Shown here piece by piece: positions 8,868 to 18,098 of a DNA stretch of 64,000 nucleotides (position 1 is its first letter; the number at the start of each line of letters is the position of its first letter). Below the pieces are notes generated by a model. That model had not been told where the DNA came from, made no database searches, and worked only from the letters and a program-made list of their open reading frames with translations. The translations under genes were made by a program, and so were the position numbers. Source of the stretch: Actinoplanes regularis (lineage in GTDB: Bacteria > Actinomycetota > Actinomycetes > Mycobacteriales > Micromonosporaceae); the NCBI RefSeq assembly GCF_900188005.1, contig NZ_FZNR01000015.1, positions 124,001 to 188,000 on the forward strand, read 5' to 3'.

Positions 8868-11800
8868 TCACGACGCCTCTGGTGTCGGCTGTTGCAGGAG
8901 CGGATCGTTCTCGTCCAGGACCGGCTCCGGCGTCACGCCGACCGGTCCCGGCTTCTTGTCGGTCTTGCCCCGATCGTCGGCGATCTCGTTCCGCACCTTG
9001 ATGCTGACCGTCGACCCCTCACACTTCTCCGGGGCGCCCTCGCCCGCCTCGGCCGCCTCGGTGCCGGCCGCCGGATACGCGTCCAGGGCCAGCTGGTCGA
9101 GCGCACAGCTGGGCAGGCCGATGGCCAGGTCCAGAGTGAACTCGTCCCGCTTCCAGCAGGTGTAGGTGCCCTCCTCGGCCTTGACCGGCGACTCCGGGCA
9201 GTCCACGACCTTCCACTGCGTCCAACCGGCGGCTTTGAGAGCCTTCGTGTACGCCTCGGTGGTCTCCTTGAACGGCCGTTCCGAATCGGTCACCCGTTCC
9301 CGGAACCGGCAGTCGATGAGACACCAGCGGCTGCCGCTGCCGTTGTCCTTGGTCTTCTGGGCGGCCCAGGACGGCACGCTCAGCGCGTCGAGGGACGCGA
9401 AGACCGGGTCGCTGCTGACCGCGCGGATCCCGAAGAACGCCGGCAACACCAGCAGGACCAGCGCCGCCAGCGTGGTGAGCGTGATCAGCCGGAGCCGCCG
9501 CTGCGTGCGCAGCTTCTGGCGCAGCTCGGACAGGCTGCCCTCGGGCTCGGCACCGAACTCGTCGCCGGTCCTGCTGAGCGGTCCGCTCCCGGCCGCGTTC
9601 GCATTTCGCGGTACGGGCGCGGCACCGTTCCCGGGCGGCGGAACGCTCGCGCCGACGCGGGCCACCGCGATGGTTCCGGTTCCGTTCCCCGGGCCGTCGG
9701 TCTGGCCGTTCTCGGGTCCTGGACCGTTGCCCGGGCCCTTTCCGGGGCCAGGTGCGTTCCCGCGCCCGTTCCCCGGCCTGTTTCCGGCACCCGGCCCATT
9801 CCCAGCGCCCGGCCCGTTCCCAGCGCCCGGCCCGTTCCCGCCAGCCAGCCCGTTCCCGGCGCCCAGCCCGTTCCCAGCACCCGACCCGTTCCCGCCAGCC
9901 AGCCCGTTCCCAGCACCCGGTCCGTTCCCACCAGCCAGCCCGTTCCCAGCGCCCGGCCCGTTCCCAGCACCCGGCCTGTTCCCAACGCCCGGCGCGGATG
10001 TGATTCCCGGCACCGATGCTGATCCGGTGCCACGGCCGGCGACCGCCGCAGAACCGGCGCTTCCGGGCACGGCGGCGGCTCCGGTGCCGCGCGCTGGGCC
10101 ACCCGGACCGCTTCCGGGCCCGGCAGCCCGGCTGCTTCCAGGGCCGGTGGCCCGGTTGCTTCCAGGTCCGGGAGCCCCGTTCTCTCCCTGCCCTGCACCC
10201 CGGTTGTTTCCGGGCACGGCTGCAGCGCCGGTGCCCCGGTTGCTCCCGGGCATGCCGACGGACGCCGCGCCACGCGGCGGGCCGCCCGGCCCACCGTTAT
10301 CAAGATCATCCTGGCCGGGCACCGCGACAGAAGCCGCACCACGCCTGGGGCCACCGGAGCCGCCAGGCCCGTCTGGACCGCCTGGCCCACTCAGCCCACC
10401 GGGCCCGCCAGGTCCATTGGGACCGCCGGGTCCATTGGGACCGCCGGGCACACCGGGGCCGCCAGGTCCATTAGGACCACCCAGCCCACCGGGGCCGCCA
10501 GGTCCATTAGGACCACCCAGCCCACTGGGCCCGCCGGGTCCATTGGGACCACCCAGCCCACCGGGGCCGCCAGGTCCATTAGGACCACCCAGCCCACTAG
10601 GACCGCCGGGTCCATTGGGACCGCCGGGCACACCGGCACGGCCGGGTCCGTTGAGTCCGCCTGGCCCATTCGGCCCACCGGGCCCACCGGGACCCCGGGG
10701 CCCAGCGGGGCCGTCCGGACCGGCGGGGCCGTTTCCGGGCACTCGGGCCGAACCGCTGCCCGGCACTCGGGCGGAACCGCTGCCCGGGCCACCCGGCCCG
10801 GGAACCGCCGCGGCGCCCGCCGCACCGACCCGCGCCGAGCCGCCCACCGGCGCGCCACCGCGCGCGGGCCCGCCACCGCGAGGTCCCGGCGCCGGCGAAA
10901 CCGGCCCGCTGGACATTCCACGCTCGGCCCCACGGGCACCGGCCGGGAAGCCCTGGCTCTGTTCCGGTCCCATCGCCCGGCGACCCGCCGGGCCTGGCTC
11001 GCCGGCCACGAAACCTTGGCTCTGCTCCGGGCCCGGGCCACGCCGACCTGTCCCCGGACCACCCGGGCCCTGGCCGGGGTTCGCCGCACGCCGGCCCGTA
11101 GCGGGGCTGGCGCCGGGCGGGAAGCCCTGGCTCTGGTCCGGTCCGCGCCCCTCACCCTGGTTCTGCTCGGGAACAGCCCGTCGACGGCGCCCCCGCGAGG
11201 TCGGCTCCGGCGCGCCCGTTCCGGCCGCGAATCCCTGGCTCTGGTCCGGTCCTCCCATGCCGGCCGGGAAACCCTGGCTCTGCTGCGGACCACCCACGCC
11301 CGGACCCTGCCCCGGGCCACCAGTGGCCGGACCCTGCCCACGGCCACCCGCACCGGCCCGGAAACCCTGGCTCTGCTCAGGACCACCCATGCCAGCCGGG
11401 AAACCCTGGCTCTGCTGCGGACCACCCACGCCCGGACCCTGCCCCGGGCCACCAGTGGCCGGACCCTGCCCACGGCCACCCGCACCGGCCCGGAAACCCT
11501 GGCTCTGCTCAGGACCACCCATGCCAGCCCGGAAGCCCTGGCTCTGCTCGGGACCACCCATGCCAGCCCGGAAGCCCTGGCTCTGGTCCGGCCCGCCCAT
11601 GCCGGCCGGGAAACCCTGGCTCTGCTCAGGACCACCCGCACCCGCCGGGAAACCCTGGCTCTGCTCCGGACCCGGCGCGCGGCGAGGGCCACGGGGCGCG
11701 CCGCTCTCACCCCGGCGGCCGGGGCTACCGGCCGCGCGCGCCGCCTGCTCGTTCGCGCCCGGATCGACCTGCGCACCGACCAGGTCCGCGAAGGGCGAAT

Positions 11801-14006
11801 CGGCCGCCGCCGGCCCACCTCCGGCATCACCGGGCCCACGTCGGCCCGGACCCGGTTGTCCGGGCACCGAGACTCCGCCGCCCTGGCTGGGAATCACCGC
11901 ACCGGTCTGGCCGCCCTCCAGGGCACGCCGGTCGGTGGTGAATCCGTCCTCATCGGGATGCAACTGACCATTGCCGCTGCGCGGGGCAGGACGCTGAATG
12001 ACTCCGGAGGTGCTCTCCGCCATCGCACCGGCCCGCCCGGGCACCGCCGGGGAACGCTTCCCCTGGCGGCCCGGCACCACGGGCGGCACCACGGCCGCGG
12101 CAGCCCGGATCGGCCGCCCGTCACCGGGCCCGACCCGCCGAGGTCCGGGCACCGCGGCACCGGAGACCCCGGGTCCGGCTCCTGGAGTTCCTGGAGCGGC
12201 CCCCGGCATGCCGGGTCCAGGCGCTCCGGGTCCACGGACATCGGCCGCCTCGTGCCGACCGCTGCCCTGCTCACGCGGGTCCTGGGCGCCTCTGCCACCC
12301 TGCGGGCCGGCCGCGGAGAGGCCGAAGCGGTCCTCCGGCATAGCGTGTGCGCCCGAGGTCGGCCGCGCGGCACCGCCACGCATCCCGGCCGGGCCCGCCA
12401 TCTGCGGTCCCGGGGCGGAACGTGCCGGTCCGCCGTTGGCCGCGCGGGAACCCGGCCCGGAATGCGCCGAGTCGTCCGGGGCAGCATGCGAGGTCGGCGC
12501 ACCGGAAACGGGCCGTGGCCCGCGACCCGGGTAGACACCGTCGGGCGCGGTGTGGGAAGTGTGCGCGCCCTCCGCCGGGCGACCGCCATAGGTACCGTCC
12601 GGCGCGGCGTGCGAGCCCTCCGGCCGGCCGCCGTAGACACCCTCGGGACCACCGGTCGTCTCACCGCGAGCACGGCGGTTGCGTCCACGGCTGGTCGGCT
12701 CGCCAGACTCGGCCGGGAAGCCGTCACCGCCCTGGCGCTGCCGGGAGCGGCGGCCGTCCTCCTCGCCGCCCGGGATCGGGCCTGTCTGGTAAACGCTGGG
12801 CGGCACCGGATCGTTCTGGTAGACGCTGGGCGGCACCGTGTCGGCCGGGAATCCGCCGCCTGCGGGCGGGATCGGCCCGGTCTGGTACACGGCGGGCGGG
12901 ATCGGCCCGGACGGCTGGGCGTCGGTGCGGAACCGGTCACGGGCCGGAGCGGCCGGCGACGTCGGTCGCACTCCGGGGGAAACCGGCCGTACACCGGGAG
13001 AAACCGGGCGGGCACTGGGAGCCGCGCCGTTCGGATCCGGCGCCATGGAGCGCGGCCCGGGGATCTCCGGAGCATTGCCGGAACGCGGAACGACAGGCGC
13101 GCCAGGACCATCCCGCCGCGCGGACGGCGGCACCGGTGCGGCAGCCCCCTGGCCCGGCGGCACCTGACCCGGCGGCACCTGACCCGGCGCCATCTGACCG
13201 GGCGGCATCTGACCGGGCGGCATCTGCTGGCGGCCGGGCATCGGGCCGCCTCGCTGAGCGGGCGGAACCGCCCCGGGCGGCATCTGCCCCTGCGGCGCCG
13301 GACCCGGTCGGCCGGCGGGCGGCATCTGACCAGGAACCGGCGCGGGCGGAACCCGCCCGGGCACACCGGGACCTTGACCAGGCGGAACCTGCGCGGCCCT
13401 GCCGGGGCCCGAACCCGGCGGAGCCTGTCCGGCCCCCGGGTTGACCGGCACGGCGGACGGTCCCTGGCCGGCATTCGGCCCGGTCCGCCGGACCGGTGGA
13501 GCCTGCCCTGGCCCGGCCACGCCGGGAACCGCGGCGGCCGCTCCCGCGGCGGGAGCGCCGCCCGGCACCTGACCGGGACGCTGTCCGGGCGCCGGCGGCC
13601 GCTGAGCCGCTGCATCGCCCGGCCGTCCGGTGGCGTACTGACCGGAGGCGGCCTGCCAGCCGGGCTGCGGACCGTCCGCGGGCCGGGCGGCCGGCCCGGC
13701 ACCGGAGGGCTGCTCGAGATCGAAGCCGCCACCGAAGACCGGCCCGGCGTCATCGGGAGTCTCGTCCGGGCCCGGCGCCATCCGGCCCGACTTGCTCACC
13801 CGAGCCTCGCCGGGGCGCGTACCGGGACCGATCGCGCCGGCCTGTTCCTTGGCCGTACGCAGGTCATCGAGCCAGCCGGTCTCCTCGCGCGGAATCTCAG
13901 CCGGCTCCACCGGCTGCTCGGCGCGGCCACGCCCGAAGCGGCGGCCCTTCTTGCCGCCGTCGTGTCCAGCGTCGTCGTCGGGCCGTTCGGCACCGCGCGG
14001 TGTCAC
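8868..14006 (-). CDS. Giant Gly/Pro-rich, repeat-laden single-pass membrane protein
   Basis: 1712 residues of unknown function. A charged N-terminal ~110 residues is followed by some 1350 residues dominated by Gly, Pro, Ala, Gln and Arg. Within them are twelve copies of a (E/D/Q)QSQGF motif (residues ~785-1025), a collagen-like GPNGPGGP stretch (~1090-1230) and GAGNGPGAGNG repeats (~1340-1410). Then come a basic segment, one membrane helix (LITLTTLAALVLLVLPAFFG, ~1505-1525) and a ~180-residue outer domain with five cysteines. The GTG start overlaps the rarA stop (GTGA) and has GGAAGGA upstream, so it is coupled to rarA. The long disordered part would be cytoplasmic and the cysteine domain outside. 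Assembly errors in the repeats cannot be excluded. Confidence 0.8.
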   Translation of the reverse strand: MTPRGAERPDDDAGHDGGKKGRRFGRGRAEQPVEPAEIPREETGWLDDLRTAKEQAGAIGPGTRPGEARVSKSGRMAPGPDETPDDAGPVFGGGFDLEQPSGAGPAARPADGPQPGWQAASGQYATGRPGDAAAQRPPAPGQRPGQVPGGAPAAGAAAAVPGVAGPGQAPPVRRTGPNAGQGPSAVPVNPGAGQAPPGSGPGRAAQVPPGQGPGVPGRVPPAPVPGQMPPAGRPGPAPQGQMPPGAVPPAQRGGPMPGRQQMPPGQMPPGQMAPGQVPPGQVPPGQGAAAPVPPSARRDGPGAPVVPRSGNAPEIPGPRSMAPDPNGAAPSARPVSPGVRPVSPGVRPTSPAAPARDRFRTDAQPSGPIPPAVYQTGPIPPAGGGFPADTVPPSVYQNDPVPPSVYQTGPIPGGEEDGRRSRQRQGGDGFPAESGEPTSRGRNRRARGETTGGPEGVYGGRPEGSHAAPDGTYGGRPAEGAHTSHTAPDGVYPGRGPRPVSGAPTSHAAPDDSAHSGPGSRAANGGPARSAPGPQMAGPAGMRGGAARPTSGAHAMPEDRFGLSAAGPQGGRGAQDPREQGSGRHEAADVRGPGAPGPGMPGAAPGTPGAGPGVSGAAVPGPRRVGPGDGRPIRAAAAVVPPVVPGRQGKRSPAVPGRAGAMAESTSGVIQRPAPRSGNGQLHPDEDGFTTDRRALEGGQTGAVIPSQGGGVSVPGQPGPGRRGPGDAGGGPAAADSPFADLVGAQVDPGANEQAARAAGSPGRRGESGAPRGPRRAPGPEQSQGFPAGAGGPEQSQGFPAGMGGPDQSQGFRAGMGGPEQSQGFRAGMGGPEQSQGFRAGAGGRGQGPATGGPGQGPGVGGPQQSQGFPAGMGGPEQSQGFRAGAGGRGQGPATGGPGQGPGVGGPQQSQGFPAGMGGPDQSQGFAAGTGAPEPTSRGRRRRAVPEQNQGEGRGPDQSQGFPPGASPATGRRAANPGQGPGGPGTGRRGPGPEQSQGFVAGEPGPAGRRAMGPEQSQGFPAGARGAERGMSSGPVSPAPGPRGGGPARGGAPVGGSARVGAAGAAAVPGPGGPGSGSARVPGSGSARVPGNGPAGPDGPAGPRGPGGPGGPNGPGGLNGPGRAGVPGGPNGPGGPSGLGGPNGPGGPGGLGGPNGPGGPSGLGGPNGPGGPGGLGGPNGPGGPGVPGGPNGPGGPNGPGGPGGLSGPGGPDGPGGSGGPRRGAASVAVPGQDDLDNGGPGGPPRGAASVGMPGSNRGTGAAAVPGNNRGAGQGENGAPGPGSNRATGPGSSRAAGPGSGPGGPARGTGAAAVPGSAGSAAVAGRGTGSASVPGITSAPGVGNRPGAGNGPGAGNGLAGGNGPGAGNGLAGGNGSGAGNGLGAGNGLAGGNGPGAGNGPGAGNGPGAGNRPGNGRGNAPGPGKGPGNGPGPENGQTDGPGNGTGTIAVARVGASVPPPGNGAAPVPRNANAAGSGPLSRTGDEFGAEPEGSLSELRQKLRTQRRLRLITLTTLAALVLLVLPAFFGIRAVSSDPVFASLDALSVPSWAAQKTKDNGSGSRWCLIDCRFRERVTDSERPFKETTEAYTKALKAAGWTQWKVVDCPESPVKAEEGTYTCWKRDEFTLDLAIGLPSCALDQLALDAYPAAGTEAAEAGEGAPEKCEGSTVSIKVRNEIADDRGKTDKKPGPVGVTPEPVLDENDPLLQQPTPEAS
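9770..9990 (-). repeat. Short GAGNG-type coding repeats
   Basis: About fifteen imperfect 15-nt units encoding NGPGA / NGLAG pentapeptides in tandem inside the giant Gly/Pro-rich protein. The coding frame is kept throughout. Confidence 0.75.
10330..10730 (-). repeat. Collagen-like GGP/GPN coding repeats
   Basis: Imperfect tandem units encode Gly-Pro-Asn-Gly-Pro-Gly-Gly-Pro with Gly at nearly every third residue over roughly 130 residues. This is a collagen-like pattern inside the giant low-complexity protein. Confidence 0.75.
11268..11531 (-). repeat. Near-perfect 132-nt direct duplication
   Basis: Two copies (11268-11399 and 11400-11531) of a 132-nt segment encode a 44-residue block with two QSQGF motifs. 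They are almost identical at the DNA level, so the duplication looks recent. Further QSQGF units flank it from about 10930 to 11680. Confidence 0.85.
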
Positions 14007-15751
14007 GGCTGTTCCTTCCCGGCGGCGTCGCCGCTCTGGTCTGACCGCTTCTCGTCACTGTCGGCACCCGGTCCGGCAGCCGCCGCACCTGATCCCGTCT
14101 CCGTTCCCGCTGGGTTCGTCGCCCCGCCAGGCCCGGCCCCGTCAACGCCGCCACCCGCCGGAACGGGAACAGCCGGCGCGCCGTCACCGTCACCCGCGGA
14201 AACGGGGACCGCCGCCGCACCGGCACCACGCTCCGCCGAGACGGAGGCCGCCGAAGCACCCACGTCCTCCACCGAGGCGGAAGCCGCCGGAGCACCCACC
14301 GACGCCGGAGCCGCCGACGACTGTGACGCATCCGGGACCGGAGCACCACCCGCCGCGCGGTCCGCACCGCCGGCCGAAGCGGTACGGGACGTCAGCCCTC
14401 GCACGATCCGGCGGAGACGCGGCACCCTCTCGCCGACGGCACGCTCGGCCCCGTGCTCGGTCGGCCGATAGTAGTCGGTGCCGACTAGATCGTCGGGGAC
14501 GTACTGCTGACGGACAACGCCCCGAGGGTCGTCATGCGGGTACCGATAGCCGCGACCGTGACCAAGACCACGCGCGCCGGAGTAGTGCGCGTCACGCAGG
14601 TGTATCGGGACCGGGCCGCCGCGGCCGGCCCGGACATCGGCCATCGCCGCGCCGAGCGCCGTGGTGACACTGTTCGACTTGGGGGCGGTGGCCATGTGCA
14701 CGACCGCCTGTGCCAAATTGAGCTGCGCCTCGGGCAGGCCGATGAGCTGCACCGCCTGGGCCGCCGCGGTCGCCACGACCAGCGCCTGCGGGTCGGCCAT
14801 CCCGACGTCCTCACTCGCGAAGATCACGATGCGCCGGGCGATGAACCGTGGATCCTCCCCGGCGACCAGCATCCGGGCCAGATAGTGCAGCGCGGCGTCC
14901 GGGTCGCTGCCCCGCATGCTCTTGATGAACGCGCTGGTCACGTCGTAGTGCGCGTCGCCGTCCCGGTCGTAGCGGACCGCCGCCACGTCGACGGCCCGCT
15001 CGGCGGTGGCCAGGTCGATCCGGGTGGCGCCCTGAGCGATCGCGGAACCGGCGGCGGCTTCCAGGGCGGTGAGCGCTTTACGGACGTCACCGGCGGCAAG
15101 ACGTACCAGATGATCCTCGGCCTCGGGGGTCAGCATGACCGCGCCGCCCAGCCCACGCTGATCGGAGACCGCGCGGCGGATCAACCCGCGCACGTCGTCC
15201 TCCTCGAGCGCCTGCAGGGTCAGCAGCACGCAGCGGGAGAGCAGGGGCGAGATCACTGAAAAGTACGGGTTCTCGGTCGTCGCCGCGAGAAGCGTGACCG
15301 TCCGGTCCTCGACCGCGGCGAGCAGCGAGTCCTGCTGGGTCTTGCTGAAGCGGTGCACCTCGTCGATGAAAAGCACGGTCGGCGGACCGCCGGAGCGCCG
15401 CTGGCGACGCGCGGTGTCGATCACGGCTCGCACGTCCTTCACCCCGGCGGTCAGCGCGGACATGGCCACGAACTTGCGGTCGGTGGCGTGCGCGACCAGG
15501 TGGGCGATGGTGGTCTTGCCGGTGCCCGGCGGGCCCCAGAGGATCACCGACATCGGGCTGGAGCCGGTCACCAGTTGCCGCAGCGGGGCGCCGGGCGCGA
15601 GCAGGTGCTGCTGCCCGACGAGCTCGTCCAGACCGGTCGGGCGCATCCGGACGGGAAGCGGTGCGTCGGCCGCCGGAGCGCCGAAGCCCGCGGCCGGAAC
15701 CACGGTCGACAGGTCCGGCTGCGCGAGAGAGAAAAGCCCGTCCGTTTCCAT
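14003..15751 (-). CDS. rarA: Replication-associated recombination protein A
   Basis: AAA+ ATPase of the RarA/MgsA/Mgs1 family acting at stalled forks. From the ATG at 15751 it has 582 residues; an in-frame upstream start at 15835 adds 28 residues that look non-native. Walker A is GPPGTGKTT, Walker B VLFIDEVHRF, sensor 1 LLAATTENPYFSV, and the C-terminal oligomerisation part holds FASEDVGMADPQAL. Homologues are about 440 residues. Here ~130 extra C-terminal residues after RRIVRGL are an Ala/Pro/Ser/Gly-rich, probably disordered tail. The stop overlaps the start of the next, equally low-complexity gene. Confidence 0.93.
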   Translation of the reverse strand: METDGLFSLAQPDLSTVVPAAGFGAPAADAPLPVRMRPTGLDELVGQQHLLAPGAPLRQLVTGSSPMSVILWGPPGTGKTTIAHLVAHATDRKFVAMSALTAGVKDVRAVIDTARRQRRSGGPPTVLFIDEVHRFSKTQQDSLLAAVEDRTVTLLAATTENPYFSVISPLLSRCVLLTLQALEEDDVRGLIRRAVSDQRGLGGAVMLTPEAEDHLVRLAAGDVRKALTALEAAAGSAIAQGATRIDLATAERAVDVAAVRYDRDGDAHYDVTSAFIKSMRGSDPDAALHYLARMLVAGEDPRFIARRIVIFASEDVGMADPQALVVATAAAQAVQLIGLPEAQLNLAQAVVHMATAPKSNSVTTALGAAMADVRAGRGGPVPIHLRDAHYSGARGLGHGRGYRYPHDDPRGVVRQQYVPDDLVGTDYYRPTEHGAERAVGERVPRLRRIVRGLTSRTASAGGADRAAGGAPVPDASQSSAAPASVGAPAASASVEDVGASAASVSAERGAGAAAVPVSAGDGDGAPAVPVPAGGGVDGAGPGGATNPAGTETGSGAAAAGPGADSDEKRSDQSGDAAGKEQP

Positions 15752-15878
15752 CGCAACCGACAGTACCGGCCCCTCGAGGCCGATCCGAAATGCGATCGCG
15801 GCACCTGTGGACAAGCTCCCGGCCCGCGAACGCACGACTACTCACCGTGCATAAGCGGGCCTGCGGGAGCGTGGAAAC

Positions 15879-16094
15879 TCAGCCGCGTCCGGGGCGACGG
15901 CCGTAGAACCGGCGGCCGGTGCCGGTGCCGGTGGCCGAGCCCCTGCCGACACCCGCGAGGTAAAGGGCGAGCAACAGCAGGCCGAGCGAGGCCATGGTGC
16001 TGAAGTTGAACAGGTCGGGGGCGCCGAAGTTCGTGTCCAGCAGGTCAGCGAGCAGGTAGACACCGAAGACGACGGCGGCGGCGATAGCGAGCAT
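15879..16094 (-). CDS. Small two-helix membrane protein
   Basis: 71 residues from an ATG at 16094 with GGAGGAA upstream; the ATG overlaps the MFS gene stop (TGATG), so it is translationally coupled. Two hydrophobic stretches (MLAIAAAVVFGVYLLADLL and MASLGLLLLALYLAGVG) flank a short polar loop, and the tail is Gly/Arg-rich. No family recognised. Coupling to the transporter suggests an accessory membrane subunit or simply an operon companion. Confidence 0.65.
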   Translation of the reverse strand: MLAIAAAVVFGVYLLADLLDTNFGAPDLFNFSTMASLGLLLLALYLAGVGRGSATGTGTGRRFYGRRPGRG

Positions 16095-17374
16095 CAGATT
16101 CCTCCGGGGGTGAGAGCCGATGCTGGGCTGGTACCCCCGTCGATGGGTTCCCGAAACTTGGGTTTCACCAGATAGAGCGGCGCGGCCGCGGCCAGCACCA
16201 CAGCCCCGACGAGCATGGCCACGCTGACACTCACGCTCTGTGCGATCCCGGTCAACACGATCGCGCCGATCGCGAAGCCGGGCTGCCCGACCATGGAGTT
16301 GAGTGAGAGCAGACTCGTCCGGTACTCCCCCTCGGCCTGCCGGTGCAGTAGTCCCGCGTGCACCGGGTTGGCCGCGCCGTGCACGGCGTACGTGAGCAGG
16401 AATCCGGTGATCACTCCGGCCGGGCCGGCCAGCAGGCCCATCCCGACGATCGTCAGCCCCTGCAGGATTCGCAGCGCGAAGCCGGTCCACGATGCACCGA
16501 TCCGCCTGATCAGCAGCGGGATCAGCGCCGCCCCCGCCGCCGACGCCGCCCACCCGACCGAACTGACCGGGCCCATCAGGGAAGCCGCCGCCTCCTTGCC
16601 GGACACGGCCTCGCTGAGCCGGATCGGCATCAGCTTCTCGAAGGTGACCATGCCGAAGCTCCACAGCAGCTCCACCATGATCAACGCGAACACCACCCGG
16701 GACCTGCGAACCAGGCCGAGAGCGGAGCCGATCGCGACCGGCACGCCACGGACCGAGGCGGCCCAGGCCGCCATTCCGCGAGCCGGGCGATCCTCCCGCA
16801 TCAGCAGCGCCACCGACAGCGTGCTCAGCACGCTCAACCCGAGAGCGACCAGCACCGGTACGGTCAACGCACGCACCGATCCGATCGGGCCGAGCCAGAT
16901 CAGGCCACCGCTGATCAGTGCACCGGCGGCGATGCCGAGGCTGAGCACGACCGAGCCGCGGCTCAGTCCGGTCTCGATGTCGGCGTCGGGATCCGCGGCC
17001 AGGGACCGATCGACATACCAGGAGTCGAGTGGCCCACTGTCCAGAGCCCGATAGACGCCCTGCAGCAGCCAGGCGGCCGCGAAGAGGGCGATCGAGTCGG
17101 CGACGCACAACACGGCCAGCGAGACCACATTGATCACGCCGCCCAGCAGCAGCACCGGGCGACGGCCGAGCGCGTCGGCGAGACCACCGGTGGGCAACTC
17201 CAGGACGAGGACGGTCACGCCCTGGACGGCGACGATCGCGCCGGCCTGCGCGATGGTCAGCCCCCGGTCAAGCGGAAGCAGGGTGAGCACCGGGATGGTG
17301 AAGCCGACCGGGAGCCAGCGGAGCACGATCAGCAGCAGATAGCGGAACCGCGTCTGGCGCATGGAGAGGCTCAC
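16094..17374 (-). CDS. Major facilitator superfamily transporter
   Basis: 426 residues with about twelve hydrophobic segments. The MFS loop 2-3 signature appears as GGLADALGRRPVLLLGG. The start is a GTG at 17374 inside GTGA, overlapping the stop of the ArsR-type regulator. The operon regulator-transporter-small membrane protein suggests drug or metabolite efflux under repressor control. The substrate cannot be told from sequence. Confidence 0.88.
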   Translation of the reverse strand: MSLSMRQTRFRYLLLIVLRWLPVGFTIPVLTLLPLDRGLTIAQAGAIVAVQGVTVLVLELPTGGLADALGRRPVLLLGGVINVVSLAVLCVADSIALFAAAWLLQGVYRALDSGPLDSWYVDRSLAADPDADIETGLSRGSVVLSLGIAAGALISGGLIWLGPIGSVRALTVPVLVALGLSVLSTLSVALLMREDRPARGMAAWAASVRGVPVAIGSALGLVRRSRVVFALIMVELLWSFGMVTFEKLMPIRLSEAVSGKEAAASLMGPVSSVGWAASAAGAALIPLLIRRIGASWTGFALRILQGLTIVGMGLLAGPAGVITGFLLTYAVHGAANPVHAGLLHRQAEGEYRTSLLSLNSMVGQPGFAIGAIVLTGIAQSVSVSVAMLVGAVVLAAAAPLYLVKPKFREPIDGGTSPASALTPGGI

Positions 17375-17973
17375 GACTCGTTCTCCCCCGCCTCGATGAG
17401 GCCGTCGACGAGCGGGAGCGCGGACACATACACCGCGACGAAGCGGGCGTCGGGGGCGGGATCGTCCAGGCCGTCGCGCCGGTACCGCTCGATGACCTCC
17501 TCGATCTCACGCATCATGGCGGTCGTCTGCGCCGAGCCCAACTGGACCATGTAGTCGGAGATCTCGGCGGTGTCCTGCCAGACCTCGCTCTCCTCCGGCA
17601 GCGCCTGCCGCCAGTTCTGCGCCAGCTCGGCGAAGCGGCTGACCTGCTGCGCCTCCATCCAGTCGACGGCCGCGGTGGCCTCCGGATCACCCTCGTAGAA
17701 ACTGCGCCGGAAGCCGGACATGTCGTGGGCGGCCCGCCACCAGCGCTGCCGGCCCGATCCGGGACGCTCCTCCTCGATCACCAGGCCGACCTCGGCGAGC
17801 TGGCGCAGGTGATAACTGGTCGCACCGGTGTTGGTGCCCAGCTCCGCGGCGAGCTTCGTGGCGGTGGCCGGCCCGGCGAGCCGCAGCTGGCCGAGCAGTC
17901 GCAGGCGCAGGGGCTGCGCGAGAGCGCGGATCTGCGCGCCGGTCAGGTGTACGTGACTGAGTTCGTCGGCCAT
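17371..17973 (-). CDS. ArsR-type winged-helix transcriptional regulator
   Basis: 200 residues from the ATG at 17973. The N-terminal half is an ArsR-like winged helix (ALAQPLRLRLLGQLRLAG, then LGTNTGATSYHLRQLAEVGL as the recognition helix and wing). The C-terminal half is helical with no metal-binding cysteine motif, so ligand sensing is more likely organic than metal. An apparent longer reading frame upstream runs through the operator region and is not credible. It heads the operon with the MFS gene, and a symmetric TATGCA operator lies directly upstream. Confidence 0.85.
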   Translation of the reverse strand: MADELSHVHLTGAQIRALAQPLRLRLLGQLRLAGPATATKLAAELGTNTGATSYHLRQLAEVGLVIEEERPGSGRQRWWRAAHDMSGFRRSFYEGDPEATAAVDWMEAQQVSRFAELAQNWRQALPEESEVWQDTAEISDYMVQLGSAQTTAMMREIEEVIERYRRDGLDDPAPDARFVAVYVSALPLVDGLIEAGENES

Positions 17974-17987
17974 GGATCCACAGTATC

Positions 17988-18034
17988 TATGCATGGAATC
18001 TATGCAAAGTTTTTGTGCATAACTGGCATGCATA
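17988..18034. promoter_or_regulatory. Symmetric four-box TATGCA operator
   Basis: TATGCA occurs at 17988 and 18001 and its complement TGCATA at 18016 and 18029: two direct copies 13 nt apart facing two inverted copies 13 nt apart, around a 9-nt AT-rich centre. It lies in the 125-nt gap between the divergent ArsR-type and questin-oxidase-like genes. Two dimer sites for the regulator is the natural reading. Confidence 0.65.
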
Positions 18035-18098
18035 TGCTTTGACCTGCCGGTTCCTGCCACTTGCATTAAAGGCGAGTTTAAGTTGCAAGCTTGTGAAC

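Noticed and set aside
9166..14471. Long plus-strand and alternate minus-strand frames across the Gly/Pro-rich gene
   Set aside because: The low-complexity DNA is open in most frames. Only the 8868-14006 minus frame has a start coupled to rarA, a membrane helix and a structured end.
15879..17108. 409-codon minus-strand frame across the MFS gene
   Set aside because: Out of frame with the MFS gene over most of its length; only its last 71 codons, with their own start and ribosome site, are a real small gene.
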